A model generated the notes under the pieces. The model was not told where the DNA came from and made no database searches. It was given only the letters and a program-made list of their open reading frames with translations. This document shows positions 1 to 7,268 of a stretch of DNA of 8,952 bases, in pieces (position 1 is the stretch's first letter; each line of letters opens with the position of its first letter). Both the position numbers and the translations under genes were made by a program. Source of the DNA: Gammaproteobacteria bacterium (GTDB lineage Bacteria > Pseudomonadota > Gammaproteobacteria > Tenderiales > Tenderiaceae); contig JAJRWO010000271.1 of assembly GCA_024276775.1 (NCBI GenBank), forward strand, positions 1-8,952. Direction: 5' to 3'.

Positions 1-55
1 GTGCCAAGGAGCCGCCAATCAGACCGACGCCAATAATGGTGAGTTGTTGAATCAT
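1..55 (-). CDS. tyrA: Prephenate dehydrogenase, N-terminal fragment (runs off window)
   Basis: Only the first 18 codons are present. They read MIQQLTIIGVGLIGGSLA, a beta strand followed by the glycine-rich GxGxxGGS turn of a Rossmann fold. This is the usual start of NAD(P)-dependent prephenate dehydrogenase, which converts prephenate to 4-hydroxyphenylpyruvate for tyrosine synthesis. The ATG at 55-53 lies 12 nt after the aroF stop. An AGG at 67-69, overlapping that stop, is a weak ribosome binding site. Position directly after pheA and aroF supports TyrA over other Rossmann enzymes. Whether it is fused to aroA, as in Pseudomonas, cannot be seen from here. Confidence 0.85.
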   Translation of the reverse strand, partial: MIQQLTIIGVGLIGGSLA

Positions 56-67
56 TGCCGGATAAAC

Positions 68-1084
68 CTAAAGACTGCGACCGATGACCTGAGCAATACC
101 TCGTAATTCGCCCATCAGCGTATTGAGTTGTTCAGGGTTTAATGCCTGATCCGCATCACACCACGCTTCGTCTGGACGCGGATGAACCTCAATCAATAGA
201 CCATCGGCACCCGCCGCGATTGCAGCGCGTGACAGATCAGGCACCATCCATGCCTTGCCACCGGCGTGACTTGGATCAACGATGACAGGTAAATGGGTCT
301 CACGTTTGAGCACTGGAATAGCGGTAACATCGAGCATGTTGCGATAAGCCGTTTCGAATGAACGCACGCCACGCTCGCAGAAAATAATATTGTGATTGCC
401 GTTAGCGGCAATGTACTCTGCTGCCATCAACCATTCAGAAATAGTGGCCGACATACCGCGCTTGAGTATCACTGGCGTCTGTACTTTGCCCACCTCTTTC
501 AATAAGTCAAAATTTTGCATATTACGGGTGCCAATCTGGATCACATCAACATTGTGCTCAAGAAAGGTATCGAGCATGCGTACATCCATCAGTTCTGTCA
601 CGATGGGCAAGTTATGGGTTTTAGCTGCCGTCTGAAACATCTCCAAGCCATCAACACCCACCCCCTGAAAGGCATAAGGACTGGAGCGCGGTTTAAATGC
701 ACCGCCGCGCATCATACTGCAACCCGCAGTGGCAACGGCCGTGGCCGACTGCTCCATTTGCTCGGCCGTCTCAACTGAACATGGGCCAGCAATGACCTGT
801 ATCTCTTGACCACCAACCTTGATCCCGGCAACATCGATAATGGTATTTTCATGATGCGAATCGCGCGAAACAATTTTATAAGGTTTCATCACACGAACAA
901 CATTTTCAACACAAGGCAATGCCTCAAGCACCTCTTTATCCACCTTGTTTTCATCACCAATGGCACCAATAACGATACGCTGAATACCTTTGGAAACATG
1001 CGGTTCAAGCCCCATGTCACGGATCTTTTGTTCAACAGCACAGATATCTGCATCTGCCGCATCAACTCTGAGAATAATAATCAT
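68..1084 (-). CDS. aroF: 3-deoxy-7-phosphoheptulonate synthase, type I-beta, with N-terminal regulatory domain
   Basis: This enzyme condenses phosphoenolpyruvate and erythrose-4-phosphate to DAHP, the first step of the shikimate pathway. The protein has 338 residues. Residues 1-70 form a ferredoxin-like/ACT-like regulatory domain, followed by the TIM-barrel catalytic domain. Visible motifs are GPCSVE (100-105), RGGAFKPRSSPYAFQG (126-141), IGTRNMQNFDLL (184-195), KRG (208-210), DPSHAGGK (270-277) and EVHPRPDEAWCDAD (299-312). The metal ligands expected from the Thermotoga maritima enzyme are all there: C102, H273, E299 and D310. In that enzyme the N-terminal domain mediates tyrosine/phenylalanine inhibition, so similar control is likely here (inference). 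The gene lies 33 nt after pheA and 12 nt before tyrA, so it is probably cotranscribed with both. Sequence AAGGGA, 8 nt before the ATG, supports this start. This slot is often held by hisC in related clusters. Confidence 0.96.
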   Translation of the reverse strand: MIIILRVDAADADICAVEQKIRDMGLEPHVSKGIQRIVIGAIGDENKVDKEVLEALPCVENVVRVMKPYKIVSRDSHHENTIIDVAGIKVGGQEIQVIAGPCSVETAEQMEQSATAVATAGCSMMRGGAFKPRSSPYAFQGVGVDGLEMFQTAAKTHNLPIVTELMDVRMLDTFLEHNVDVIQIGTRNMQNFDLLKEVGKVQTPVILKRGMSATISEWLMAAEYIAANGNHNIIFCERGVRSFETAYRNMLDVTAIPVLKRETHLPVIVDPSHAGGKAWMVPDLSRAAIAAGADGLLIEVHPRPDEAWCDADQALNPEQLNTLMGELRGIAQVIGRSL

Positions 1085-1092
1085 GAAAAAAG

Positions 1093-1098
1093 TCCCTT
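1093..1098 (-). promoter_or_regulatory. Ribosome binding site of aroF
   Basis: On the minus strand the bases read AAGGGA, with an 8-nt spacer to the ATG at 1084-1082. It is one of the clearest Shine-Dalgarno sequences in the cluster. It sits in the short pheA-aroF gap, so aroF can be translated independently of pheA. Confidence 0.7.
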
Positions 1099-1117
1099 TT
1101 ATAAACGCTGTATGTTG

Positions 1118-2209
1118 CTATAAAACCGCAATTGGATAGGAGCCCAACACCTTCAAGGCCGAAGATTCTTGTGCCAATGTTTGCAATGCAGTTGCTACCT
1201 TGACTTCCTCTTTATGGCCTTCTATATCAATAAAAAACACGTACTCCCACATTGTTCGTCTTGACGGACGTGACTCGATGCGCGTCATGGAAATCTGTGC
1301 CTCTGATAACGGCTTAAGCAAACGATTAAGACCACCGGGACGATTAGACGTTGACAATAACAAGGAGGTTTTATCCTGACCACTGACCGGCGGTGACTGA
1401 CGTCCAACAATCAAAAAACGAGTGGTATTGTCCGGTTCATCCTCAATTGTATTCTCGATGACGGATAGGCCATATAGCTCAGCAGCCGTGCAAGATGCAA
1501 TCGCAGCTGTTCCCACTTCTTCAGCCGCTATCTTGGCTGCTTTGGCATTACTGCTAACCGACACAGTAGCGACACCTTTCATATTCTCATCCAGCCATTC
1601 ACGACACTGAGCCAGGGCTTGTTGATGGGCATAGACAGTCTTTATTTTTTCCAAGTCTGTATCTTTACACAGCAAACAATGATGAATCCGCAATTCCACC
1701 TCACCGCTAATTTGCAGTGGCGAATTGAAAAACATATCCAGGGTATGATTAACAACACCTTCAGTGGAGTTTTCTATGGGCACCACGCCGTAATGAGATA
1801 GGCCAGACTCCACATCACGAAACACCTCGTCTATCGTTGCGTGTGCGACTGTCTTCACTGAATGACCGAAGTGCTTGAGTGCAGCATCATGAGTATAGGT
1901 GCCTTCAGGCCCCAAAAAAGCAATTTGCATTGGTTGTTCCAGCGCCAGGCAAGCTGACATGACTTCACGAAACAAGCGCGCCATCTCTTCACCCGAGAGC
2001 GGTCCCTGATTACGCTCAATAACTTTGCGCAGAACCTGGGCCTCACGTTCTGGACGATAAAAATCAGCCTCACCATCGCCCGAGGCAATTTTAATGTCTG
2101 CCACCGCTTGGGCACACCTTGCCCGCTCATTGATCAGGTTCTGGATTTTTTCATCAAGCGCATCAATACGCTCACGCACCTGGGGCAGGTTAGTCAATTT
2201 TTCACTCAT
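1118..2209 (-). CDS. pheA: Bifunctional chorismate mutase / prephenate dehydratase (P-protein)
   Basis: The enzyme turns chorismate into prephenate and prephenate into phenylpyruvate, committing carbon to phenylalanine. Its 363 residues show three parts. An AroQ-type chorismate mutase covers about 1-90, with LPQVRERIDALDEKI, K40 and R55-E56 as likely active-site positions. The prephenate dehydratase domain covers about 94-270, with FLGPEGTYTHDAA (98-110), PIENSTEGVV (144-153) and the catalytic TRF motif at 263-265. A C-terminal ACT domain covers about 278-363, with NRPGGL (289-294) and ESRP (312-315), the region that binds phenylalanine for feedback inhibition in this family. Length is normal for the fusion. 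The start has no strong Shine-Dalgarno sequence. A 29-codon frame ends 17 nt upstream and could feed ribosomes to it (inference). The gene is followed closely by aroF and tyrA. Confidence 0.97.
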   Translation of the reverse strand: MSEKLTNLPQVRERIDALDEKIQNLINERARCAQAVADIKIASGDGEADFYRPEREAQVLRKVIERNQGPLSGEEMARLFREVMSACLALEQPMQIAFLGPEGTYTHDAALKHFGHSVKTVAHATIDEVFRDVESGLSHYGVVPIENSTEGVVNHTLDMFFNSPLQISGEVELRIHHCLLCKDTDLEKIKTVYAHQQALAQCREWLDENMKGVATVSVSSNAKAAKIAAEEVGTAAIASCTAAELYGLSVIENTIEDEPDNTTRFLIVGRQSPPVSGQDKTSLLLSTSNRPGGLNRLLKPLSEAQISMTRIESRPSRRTMWEYVFFIDIEGHKEEVKVATALQTLAQESSALKVLGSYPIAVL

Positions 2210-2226
2210 CAGAAATCACAAAACTC

Positions 2227-2316
2227 TCACAGACAAAACGCCATCAATGGCCTTAATGTGTCAGCCACAACATCAGTAGCTGCCTCAATATCAGTCAGTG
2301 TTGGCATTCTGTGCAT
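2227..2316 (-). CDS. Small ORF between serC and pheA: possible leader peptide or gene relic
   Basis: A 29-codon frame fills most of the 124-bp serC-pheA gap. It starts MHRMPTLTDIEAATD and ends LRPLMAFCL before TGA. Its start lies 17 nt after the serC stop, with a G-rich stretch (CGGGG) 9 nt before the ATG. It ends 17 nt before pheA, which itself has a poor ribosome binding site. The segment PTLTDIEAA resembles, from memory, the beginning of threonine-dehydratase-like PLP enzymes, so it could be the relic of a lost gene. It could also be a translated leader that couples serC to pheA. It holds only one phenylalanine codon, so it is not a classical pheA leader peptide. It may also be chance. No function is assigned. 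Confidence 0.3.
   Translation of the reverse strand: MHRMPTLTDIEAATDVVADTLRPLMAFCL
2231..2282 (-). promoter_or_regulatory. Possible RNA hairpins upstream of pheA (attenuator-like)
   Basis: On the minus strand, CAGCTAC (2282-2276) can pair with GTGGCTG (2268-2262), with one G-U pair and a 7-nt loop. The downstream arm can alternatively pair through its GTGGC with GCCAT at 2251-2247. That GCCAT is also part of a compact inverted repeat GCCATTGATGGC (2251-2240), followed by GTTTTGT. Mutually exclusive pairings ahead of a short U-containing run resemble an attenuator. The last stem is very short and its U run is interrupted, so this is weak evidence. Confidence 0.25.
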
Positions 2317-2333
2317 GATATATTGCCCCGACA

Positions 2334-3416
2334 CTAGCCGTAACGTGCCTCAAAGTCAGCCATCAGCTCAATCAATGCATCAACACCAGCCTCGGGCATG
2401 GCATTATAAATACTGGCACGCATACCACCAACAGAACGGTGTCCCTTTAAGGTCATTAACCCGCGCTCAGATGCTTCTTCCAGAAACGCAGCATCCAGGG
2501 CAGCATCCGCCAAGGTAAACGGCACATTCATCCACGAACGACTTTCCCTTGTTACCGGGTTGGCATAAAAATCCGAGTGATCAATCGCCGCATACAACTT
2601 CGCAGCTTTACGTTGATTGATCTCAGCCATGGCCACAAGGCCACCTTTATTTTTTAGGTGAGCAAAGGCAAGACCGGCCATATACCAAGCATAGGCTGGT
2701 GGCGTGTTGTACATGGAATCACTTTGCACATGCGTAGCATAATCAGACATGGTCGGCGTTCCGGCAATGGTTTGCCCAACCAAGTCGTCACGAATGATAA
2801 CTACGGTCAAACCGGCCGGGGCAATATTTTTTTGCGCGCCAGCATAGATCAGACCAAACTTTGAAACATCAATCGGACGCGACAAGATGGTCGATGACAT
2901 ATCGGCCACCAACGGTACATCAGCGCTCTCGGGGATGTAAGGAAACTCGACCCCGCCGATGGTTTCATTTGGAACATAATGCAAGTAGGCTGCATCCGCG
3001 TTCAGTTGCAACCCGGACTGTACTGGCGTCGTAGAGAACCCTGATTTTTCAGTGCTCGCCACCACATTAACCTGACAATAACGCCGAGCCTCGGCAATCG
3101 CCTTTTTAGACCAGGCACCGGTATTGATGTAATCCGCTCCGGCTTTACCGCGCAACAAATTCATTGGCACCATGGCAAACTGACTGCTGGCGCCACCTTG
3201 CAAAAACAACACCTTATAGTTCGTCGGAATAGCCATCAACTCACGTAAATCCGCTTCTGCCTGCGCGGCAATGGATATAAACGCCTTACCACGGTGACTC
3301 ATTTCCATCACCGACATGCCACTGCCTTGCCAGTCAAGCATTTCTGCCCGCGCCTGTTGCAAAACTGTTTCAGACAACATTCCTGGGCCGGGGCTGAAAT
3401 TATATACTCTAGTCAT
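2334..3416 (-). CDS. serC: Phosphoserine aminotransferase
   Basis: This PLP-dependent class V aminotransferase converts 3-phosphohydroxypyruvate and glutamate to phosphoserine. In many bacteria it also acts on the four-carbon analogue used in pyridoxal phosphate synthesis. With the start at ATG 3416-3414 the protein has 360 residues, the usual length, and begins MTRVYNFSPGPGML, the conserved N-terminus. The frame is open for 15 further codons upstream (starting MLMLMLMK), but these lie inside the gyrA repeat tail and are not SerC-like. Key features are MEMSHRG (37-43), LFLQGGASSQF (70-80), ADMSSTILSRP (171-181) and the PLP lysine K196 in AGAQKN. The C-terminal GHRSVGGMRASIYNAM (325-340) is also typical. 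The start overlaps the end of gyrA by 8 nt (ATGACTAG). There is no strong Shine-Dalgarno sequence, so translational coupling to gyrA is likely. Confidence 0.97.
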   Translation of the reverse strand: MTRVYNFSPGPGMLSETVLQQARAEMLDWQGSGMSVMEMSHRGKAFISIAAQAEADLRELMAIPTNYKVLFLQGGASSQFAMVPMNLLRGKAGADYINTGAWSKKAIAEARRYCQVNVVASTEKSGFSTTPVQSGLQLNADAAYLHYVPNETIGGVEFPYIPESADVPLVADMSSTILSRPIDVSKFGLIYAGAQKNIAPAGLTVVIIRDDLVGQTIAGTPTMSDYATHVQSDSMYNTPPAYAWYMAGLAFAHLKNKGGLVAMAEINQRKAAKLYAAIDHSDFYANPVTRESRSWMNVPFTLADAALDAAFLEEASERGLMTLKGHRSVGGMRASIYNAMPEAGVDALIELMADFEARYG

Positions 3417-5997
3417 TATCTGCTTCGTTACCGAGGTCTTCATCAACATCAACATCAACATCGGTATCAGTATCTACATCAACTATTTTTTCAACCCCAA
3501 TCAAACTTTCGCCTTTTGACAGTTTGATCAGACGCACACCTTGGGTGTTACGGCTGACACAAGAAATCTCAGCCACCCGGGTGCGAACCAAAGTACCGTT
3601 GTCACTAATCAGCATAATTTCATTATCGCTGCTAACCTGTACTGCCCCCACGACAGCGCCATTACGCTCATTGGCCTGAATGGAAATAACCCCCTGACCA
3701 CCGCGACCATGGATCGGATAATCCTCAATTGCTGTGCGTTTGCCGTAACCCTTTTCAGTTACGGTTAAGACATCACCATCATTGATATTGATTAAGGAGA
3801 TAACCTGTTGTTCCGCACCCAGCTTAACCCCTTTCACGCCTCGGGCAACACGCCCCATTGAACGGACATTTTTTTCATTAAAACGGATGGCTTTACCCGC
3901 ACTGGTCAATAACATGACATCGTTATCGCCATTCGTGATGTCAACCCCCACTAGGCAATCATCACCCAACAAATCAAGGGCAATAATGCCATTGGCCCGC
4001 GGCCGTGAAAACTCCTTCAACGGTGTCTTTTTGACAATGCCATTGCTGGTGGCCATAAAAACAAACTTATCTTCCTCATATTCACGTACCGGCAGCACAG
4101 CGTTGATACGTTCACCCTCTTCCAGTGGCAACAGATTAACGATAGGTTTGCCGCGAGCGGTACGACCCGCCTGCGGTAATTCGTAAACCTTCTTCCAGTA
4201 CAATTTGCCACGACTTGAGAAACACAAAATCGTGTCATGGGTATTGGCGATGAACAGCTTATCGATAAAGTCTTCATCTTTAACATTAGCTGCCGATTTG
4301 CCCTTGCCACCACGCTTTTGTGCTTGATAGATAGTCAATGACTGTGATTTTACATACCCTGCATGCGACAAGGTAACCACCACATTCTCCTCTGTAATCA
4401 TGTCTTCCAGAGAGAGGTTGATACGGCTTTGTAAAATCTCACTACGACGTTCGTCTGCATATTCTTCAAGAATTTCGACCAATTCGCCACGAATCACCTG
4501 CATCAGGCGACCTGGATTTGAAAGAATATCGAGCAAATCCGCAATACGCTCAAGGATTTCCTTGAATTCAGCGGTAATTTTATCCTGTTCCAGACCAGTC
4601 AAACGGTGCAGGCGAAGCTCCAGAATTGCCTGAGCCTGAGTCTCGGACAAGCAGTAACCGCCATCCATCATACCAAACTCGGCGGGCAACCCCTCAGGAC
4701 GAGACATGTCCGTATCAGCACGTTCCAGCATGCCACTCACCGCACCAAGCGGCCAGGCTTTGGCCATCAAACCAGCCTTGGCTTCGGCTGGGTTGGCGGA
4801 GGCCTTGATTAATGCGATCACTTCATCGATATTGGCCAACGATACCGCCAGACCTTCTAAAGTATGACCACGATCACGCGCCTTACGCAGTTCAAAAACA
4901 GTACGACGTGTCACCACCTCACGACGGTGGCGAATGAATGCAGCCAACATCTGCTTCAGATTAAGCAGCTTCGGTTGACCATCCACCAAGGCAACCATGT
5001 TAATGCCGAAAACATTTTCCAACTGGGTATAGCGATAAAGGTTATTCAATACCACCTCACCCACTTCGCCACGGCGCAATTCGATCACCATGCGCATCCC
5101 ATCCTTATCAGACTCGTCGCGCAGCTCGGTAATGCCTTCGACCTTTTTCTCCTTGACCAGCTCGGCAATCTTTTCCAGCAGATTAGCCTTGTTTACCTGA
5201 TACGGCAGCTCGGTAATGATAATCGTCTGTTTGTCTTTGGCTTCATCTATTTCAATCTCACTGCGAGCACGCAGATAAATACGGCCACGCCCCGTGTAAT
5301 AAGCCTCTTGAATGCCTTGAACACCATTTATAAAGGCCGCGGTGGGAAAATCAGGGCCGGGTACGTATTCCATCAAACCCGCAATATCAATATCAGGATT
5401 ATCCACCAAGGCGAGACAGGCATTCACAACTTCGGTAAGATTGTGCGGCGGAATATTGGTGGCCAACCCCACGGCGATACCGGCAGAGCCATTGATCAGT
5501 AGATTGGGCAGACGGGTCGGAAAGACCGCGGGCTCATGTTCGGACTCATCGTAGTTAGGGATAAAATCAACGGTTTCTTTATCCAGGTCTGCCAACAGCT
5601 CGTGAGCAATTTTAGCCATGCGGACTTCGGTATAACGCATGGCAGCAGCCGAGTCACCATCAACAGAACCAAAATTACCCTGGCCATCCACCAGCATGTA
5701 GCGCATCGAAAATGGCTGCGCCATACGAACAATAGTATCGTAGACCGCAGAATCACCATGCGGATGATATTTACCAATAACATCACCCACCACACGGGCA
5801 GATTTTTTATAGGGTTTGTTCCAGTCATTGCCCAGCACACTCATGGCATAAAGCACACGACGGTGAACCGGTTTCAGACCATCTCGTACATCCGGCAGAG
5901 CACGCCCCACGATGACACTCATGGCGTACTCCATGTACGACTGCTTCATCTCCTCCTCGATGGTTATCGGGAGGACTTCTAGAGCAAAATCAACCAT
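3409..5997 (-). CDS. gyrA: DNA gyrase subunit A
   Basis: GyrA is the breakage-reunion subunit of gyrase. With GyrB it introduces negative supercoils using ATP. The 862-residue protein has the winged-helix/tower breakage domain in about the first 520 residues, then a six-bladed beta-pinwheel that wraps DNA. Residues 1-122 align without gaps to E. coli numbering. The catalytic tyrosine is Y122 (AAMRYTE). The quinolone-determining positions are S83 and D87 (HPHGDSAVYD), the susceptible state. The GyrA box at about 559-565 reads QKRGGKG, versus QRRGGKG in E. coli. The C-terminus is an unusual acidic tail with repeated VD/TD dipeptides, encoded by hexanucleotide repeats. Start MVDFALEVLP matches the family, although the nearest Shine-Dalgarno-like AAGG lies about 14 nt upstream. 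The gene follows mtnA after 156 bp, so it probably has its own promoter, and it overlaps serC by 8 nt. Confidence 0.98.
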   Translation of the reverse strand: MVDFALEVLPITIEEEMKQSYMEYAMSVIVGRALPDVRDGLKPVHRRVLYAMSVLGNDWNKPYKKSARVVGDVIGKYHPHGDSAVYDTIVRMAQPFSMRYMLVDGQGNFGSVDGDSAAAMRYTEVRMAKIAHELLADLDKETVDFIPNYDESEHEPAVFPTRLPNLLINGSAGIAVGLATNIPPHNLTEVVNACLALVDNPDIDIAGLMEYVPGPDFPTAAFINGVQGIQEAYYTGRGRIYLRARSEIEIDEAKDKQTIIITELPYQVNKANLLEKIAELVKEKKVEGITELRDESDKDGMRMVIELRRGEVGEVVLNNLYRYTQLENVFGINMVALVDGQPKLLNLKQMLAAFIRHRREVVTRRTVFELRKARDRGHTLEGLAVSLANIDEVIALIKASANPAEAKAGLMAKAWPLGAVSGMLERADTDMSRPEGLPAEFGMMDGGYCLSETQAQAILELRLHRLTGLEQDKITAEFKEILERIADLLDILSNPGRLMQVIRGELVEILEEYADERRSEILQSRINLSLEDMITEENVVVTLSHAGYVKSQSLTIYQAQKRGGKGKSAANVKDEDFIDKLFIANTHDTILCFSSRGKLYWKKVYELPQAGRTARGKPIVNLLPLEEGERINAVLPVREYEEDKFVFMATSNGIVKKTPLKEFSRPRANGIIALDLLGDDCLVGVDITNGDNDVMLLTSAGKAIRFNEKNVRSMGRVARGVKGVKLGAEQQVISLININDGDVLTVTEKGYGKRTAIEDYPIHGRGGQGVISIQANERNGAVVGAVQVSSDNEIMLISDNGTLVRTRVAEISCVSRNTQGVRLIKLSKGESLIGVEKIVDVDTDTDVDVDVDEDLGNEADND
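3441..3484 (-). repeat. Hexanucleotide repeat encoding the acidic GyrA C-terminal tail
   Basis: On the minus strand the tract is built from the unit GTTGAT. There are three perfect adjacent copies, plus degenerate copies (GTAGAT, ACTGAT, ACCGAT) on the upstream side. It encodes VDVDTDTDVDVDVDED near the end of GyrA. Six-base units change length in whole dipeptides, so slippage would keep the frame. Because serC starts downstream of the tract, its own frame is unaffected. Confidence 0.8.
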
Positions 5998-6021
5998 GGA
6001 TTATTTTAGTGCCTTTATCTT

Positions 6022-6052
6022 CTTATAACTGCTTTATCTGCAACTCGATCAA
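6022..6052 (-). promoter_or_regulatory. gyrA: Candidate gyrA promoter
   Basis: The 156-bp gap between mtnA and gyrA holds TTGATC (6052-6047) and TATAAG (6027-6022) on the minus strand, separated by 19 bp. This is a loose sigma-70 match with a long spacer, and it would give a leader of only about 17 nt. An alternative extended -10 (TGCTAAACT, further upstream) has no good -35 partner. I see no rho-independent terminator for mtnA in this gap, so read-through from mtnA is also possible. Confidence 0.25.
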
Positions 6053-6153
6053 CCGCAAACCGACCCGTCACAATCCCCACTCATATAAGCAGCAAAGTTT
6101 AGCACACTCCTAACGCCCCAAGCAGCCTTTTATAAGCCTAAGCCATTGTAAAG

Positions 6154-7200
6154 CTAGCCTTTCATCATTTCAGCCATCTTGACGACTGTCGGCGCCTCAA
6201 CCACCCCCTTCTCGGTGACAATAACATCCACCAAATCAGCCGGCGTCACATCAAAAGACGGGTTCCAGGCATGAACGCCATCCGGGGCAATCCTCGTTCC
6301 CGCCAGACTCAGCACCTCAGCCTGGGGACGCTCTTCAATGGGGATTTTATCACCACAGGCAATGGTCATATCAACCGTTGATGTGGGTGCCACCACCATA
6401 AACTTAACCCCATGATGCCGAGCATTGGTCGCCAACGAATAGGTGCCAATTTTGTTCGCTACATCGCCGTTAGCAGCAATCCGATCTGAGCCCACCACCA
6501 CCCATTTAACCTTACCCTGCTTCATCAATGTGGCAGCTGCGCCTTCAGCAATCAGCGTCACCGGAATGTTATCCTGCACCATCTCCCAAGCAGTCAGACG
6601 CGCCCCCTGCAACCAAGGGCGTGTTTCATCGGCAAACACATGATTGACCTTACCTGCCGCATAGGCAATACGGATAACTCCTAAAGCGGTGCCCACCCCG
6701 CCAGTTGCCAAGGCACCGGCATTGCAATGGGTCAATACAGCACAAGGCCCTCCTATCAACTCAGCCCCCAGCTTGCCCATGTGAAGATTGGCAGCAATAT
6801 CCTCTGCATGGATCAGCTTGGCCTCAGCCAATAAGCTCACCACTGGATTAGCATCGATTCCGGCCAGCAGAATTTTCATTCGATCCAAAGCCCAGAACAA
6901 ATTAACCGCTGTTGGACGAGATTCAGCTAACCGCTTGAAATCTTCTTCAATCAGGCTTTTCCAGTGCTCACTGGACTCTTCATAGCGCTGCTGCGCTGCT
7001 AGCACCACCCCATAAGCAGCAGTAATGCCAATGGCCGGCGCACCACGCACCACCATATCGCGTATTGCCCGAGCCACAGCCAAGGCATCAGAAAAGGTAA
7101 GCCATTGCTCCAGGTGCGGCAGCAGACGCTGATCCAACAGCCTCAATCCACCATCATGCCATTCAACCGCCCTGATGTTATCGTAGCTCTGGATGGACAT
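6154..7200 (-). CDS. mtnA: S-methyl-5-thioribose-1-phosphate isomerase
   Basis: MtnA isomerises 5-methylthioribose-1-phosphate to 5-methylthioribulose-1-phosphate in the methionine salvage pathway, recycling methylthioadenosine from polyamine synthesis. The fold is eIF2B-like. Counted from the ATG at 7200, the 348-residue protein shows RGAPAIG (52-58), LTHCNAGALATGGVGTALG (156-174) with catalytic C159, and VVGSDRIAANGDVANKIGT (235-253) with catalytic D239. These correspond to C160 and D240 of the Bacillus subtilis enzyme. The frame also allows a GTG start three codons earlier. I prefer the ATG because GGAG lies 8 nt before it, while that same GGAG overlaps the GTG. No other salvage gene is nearby. 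An mtnA-gyrA neighbourhood is also found in Pseudomonas. Confidence 0.96.
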   Translation of the reverse strand: MSIQSYDNIRAVEWHDGGLRLLDQRLLPHLEQWLTFSDALAVARAIRDMVVRGAPAIGITAAYGVVLAAQQRYEESSEHWKSLIEEDFKRLAESRPTAVNLFWALDRMKILLAGIDANPVVSLLAEAKLIHAEDIAANLHMGKLGAELIGGPCAVLTHCNAGALATGGVGTALGVIRIAYAAGKVNHVFADETRPWLQGARLTAWEMVQDNIPVTLIAEGAAATLMKQGKVKWVVVGSDRIAANGDVANKIGTYSLATNARHHGVKFMVVAPTSTVDMTIACGDKIPIEERPQAEVLSLAGTRIAPDGVHAWNPSFDVTPADLVDVIVTEKGVVEAPTVVKMAEMMKG

Positions 7201-7208
7201 AGTGCTCA

Positions 7209-7212
7209 CTCC
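7209..7212 (-). promoter_or_regulatory. mtnA: Ribosome binding site that decides the mtnA start
   Basis: Minus-strand GGAG with an 8-nt spacer to the ATG at 7200-7198. It overlaps the upstream in-frame GTG at 7209-7207, which makes that GTG an unlikely initiation codon. Confidence 0.65.
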
Positions 7213-7268
7213 GGCAAAAAACCTTTAACAGATTCATCTTACTCCGGGAATAACCGCTCAACAACGGA

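Noticed and set aside
3417..3461. Longer serC frame beginning MLMLMLMK
   Set aside because: These codons are the gyrA repeat tail read in another frame. SerC homologues begin at MTRVYNFSPGPG, which gives the normal 360-residue length.
3294..3527. Plus-strand open frames rich in HQ repeats opposite the gyrA tail
   Set aside because: They are the antisense reading of the GTTGAT repeat and the serC/gyrA coding region. They have no ribosome binding site or independent coding signal.
4864..5502. Plus-strand 212-codon open frame antisense to gyrA
   Set aside because: It is the longest shadow frame, but it lies entirely within conserved gyrA and has no recognisable domain, so it is explained by gyrA codon usage.
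5998..6153. Terminator or small gene in the mtnA-gyrA gap
   Set aside because: Only short direct repeats (GGCTTA twice) and AT-rich promoter-like sequence are present. No stem with a U run and no supported ORF was found.
7178..7237. A 19-codon frame (starting MNLLKVFC) overlapping the mtnA start, preceded by GGAG
   Set aside because: The spacer to its ATG is only 4 nt, most of the frame lies within mtnA coding sequence or its leader, and there is no recognisable composition. Kept only as a weak leader-ORF possibility.
7254..7267. Small hairpin CCGTT-GTTG-AGCGG just after the FKBP stop (minus strand)
   Set aside because: The stem has 5 bp including a G-U pair and no U run follows, so it is not a credible terminator.
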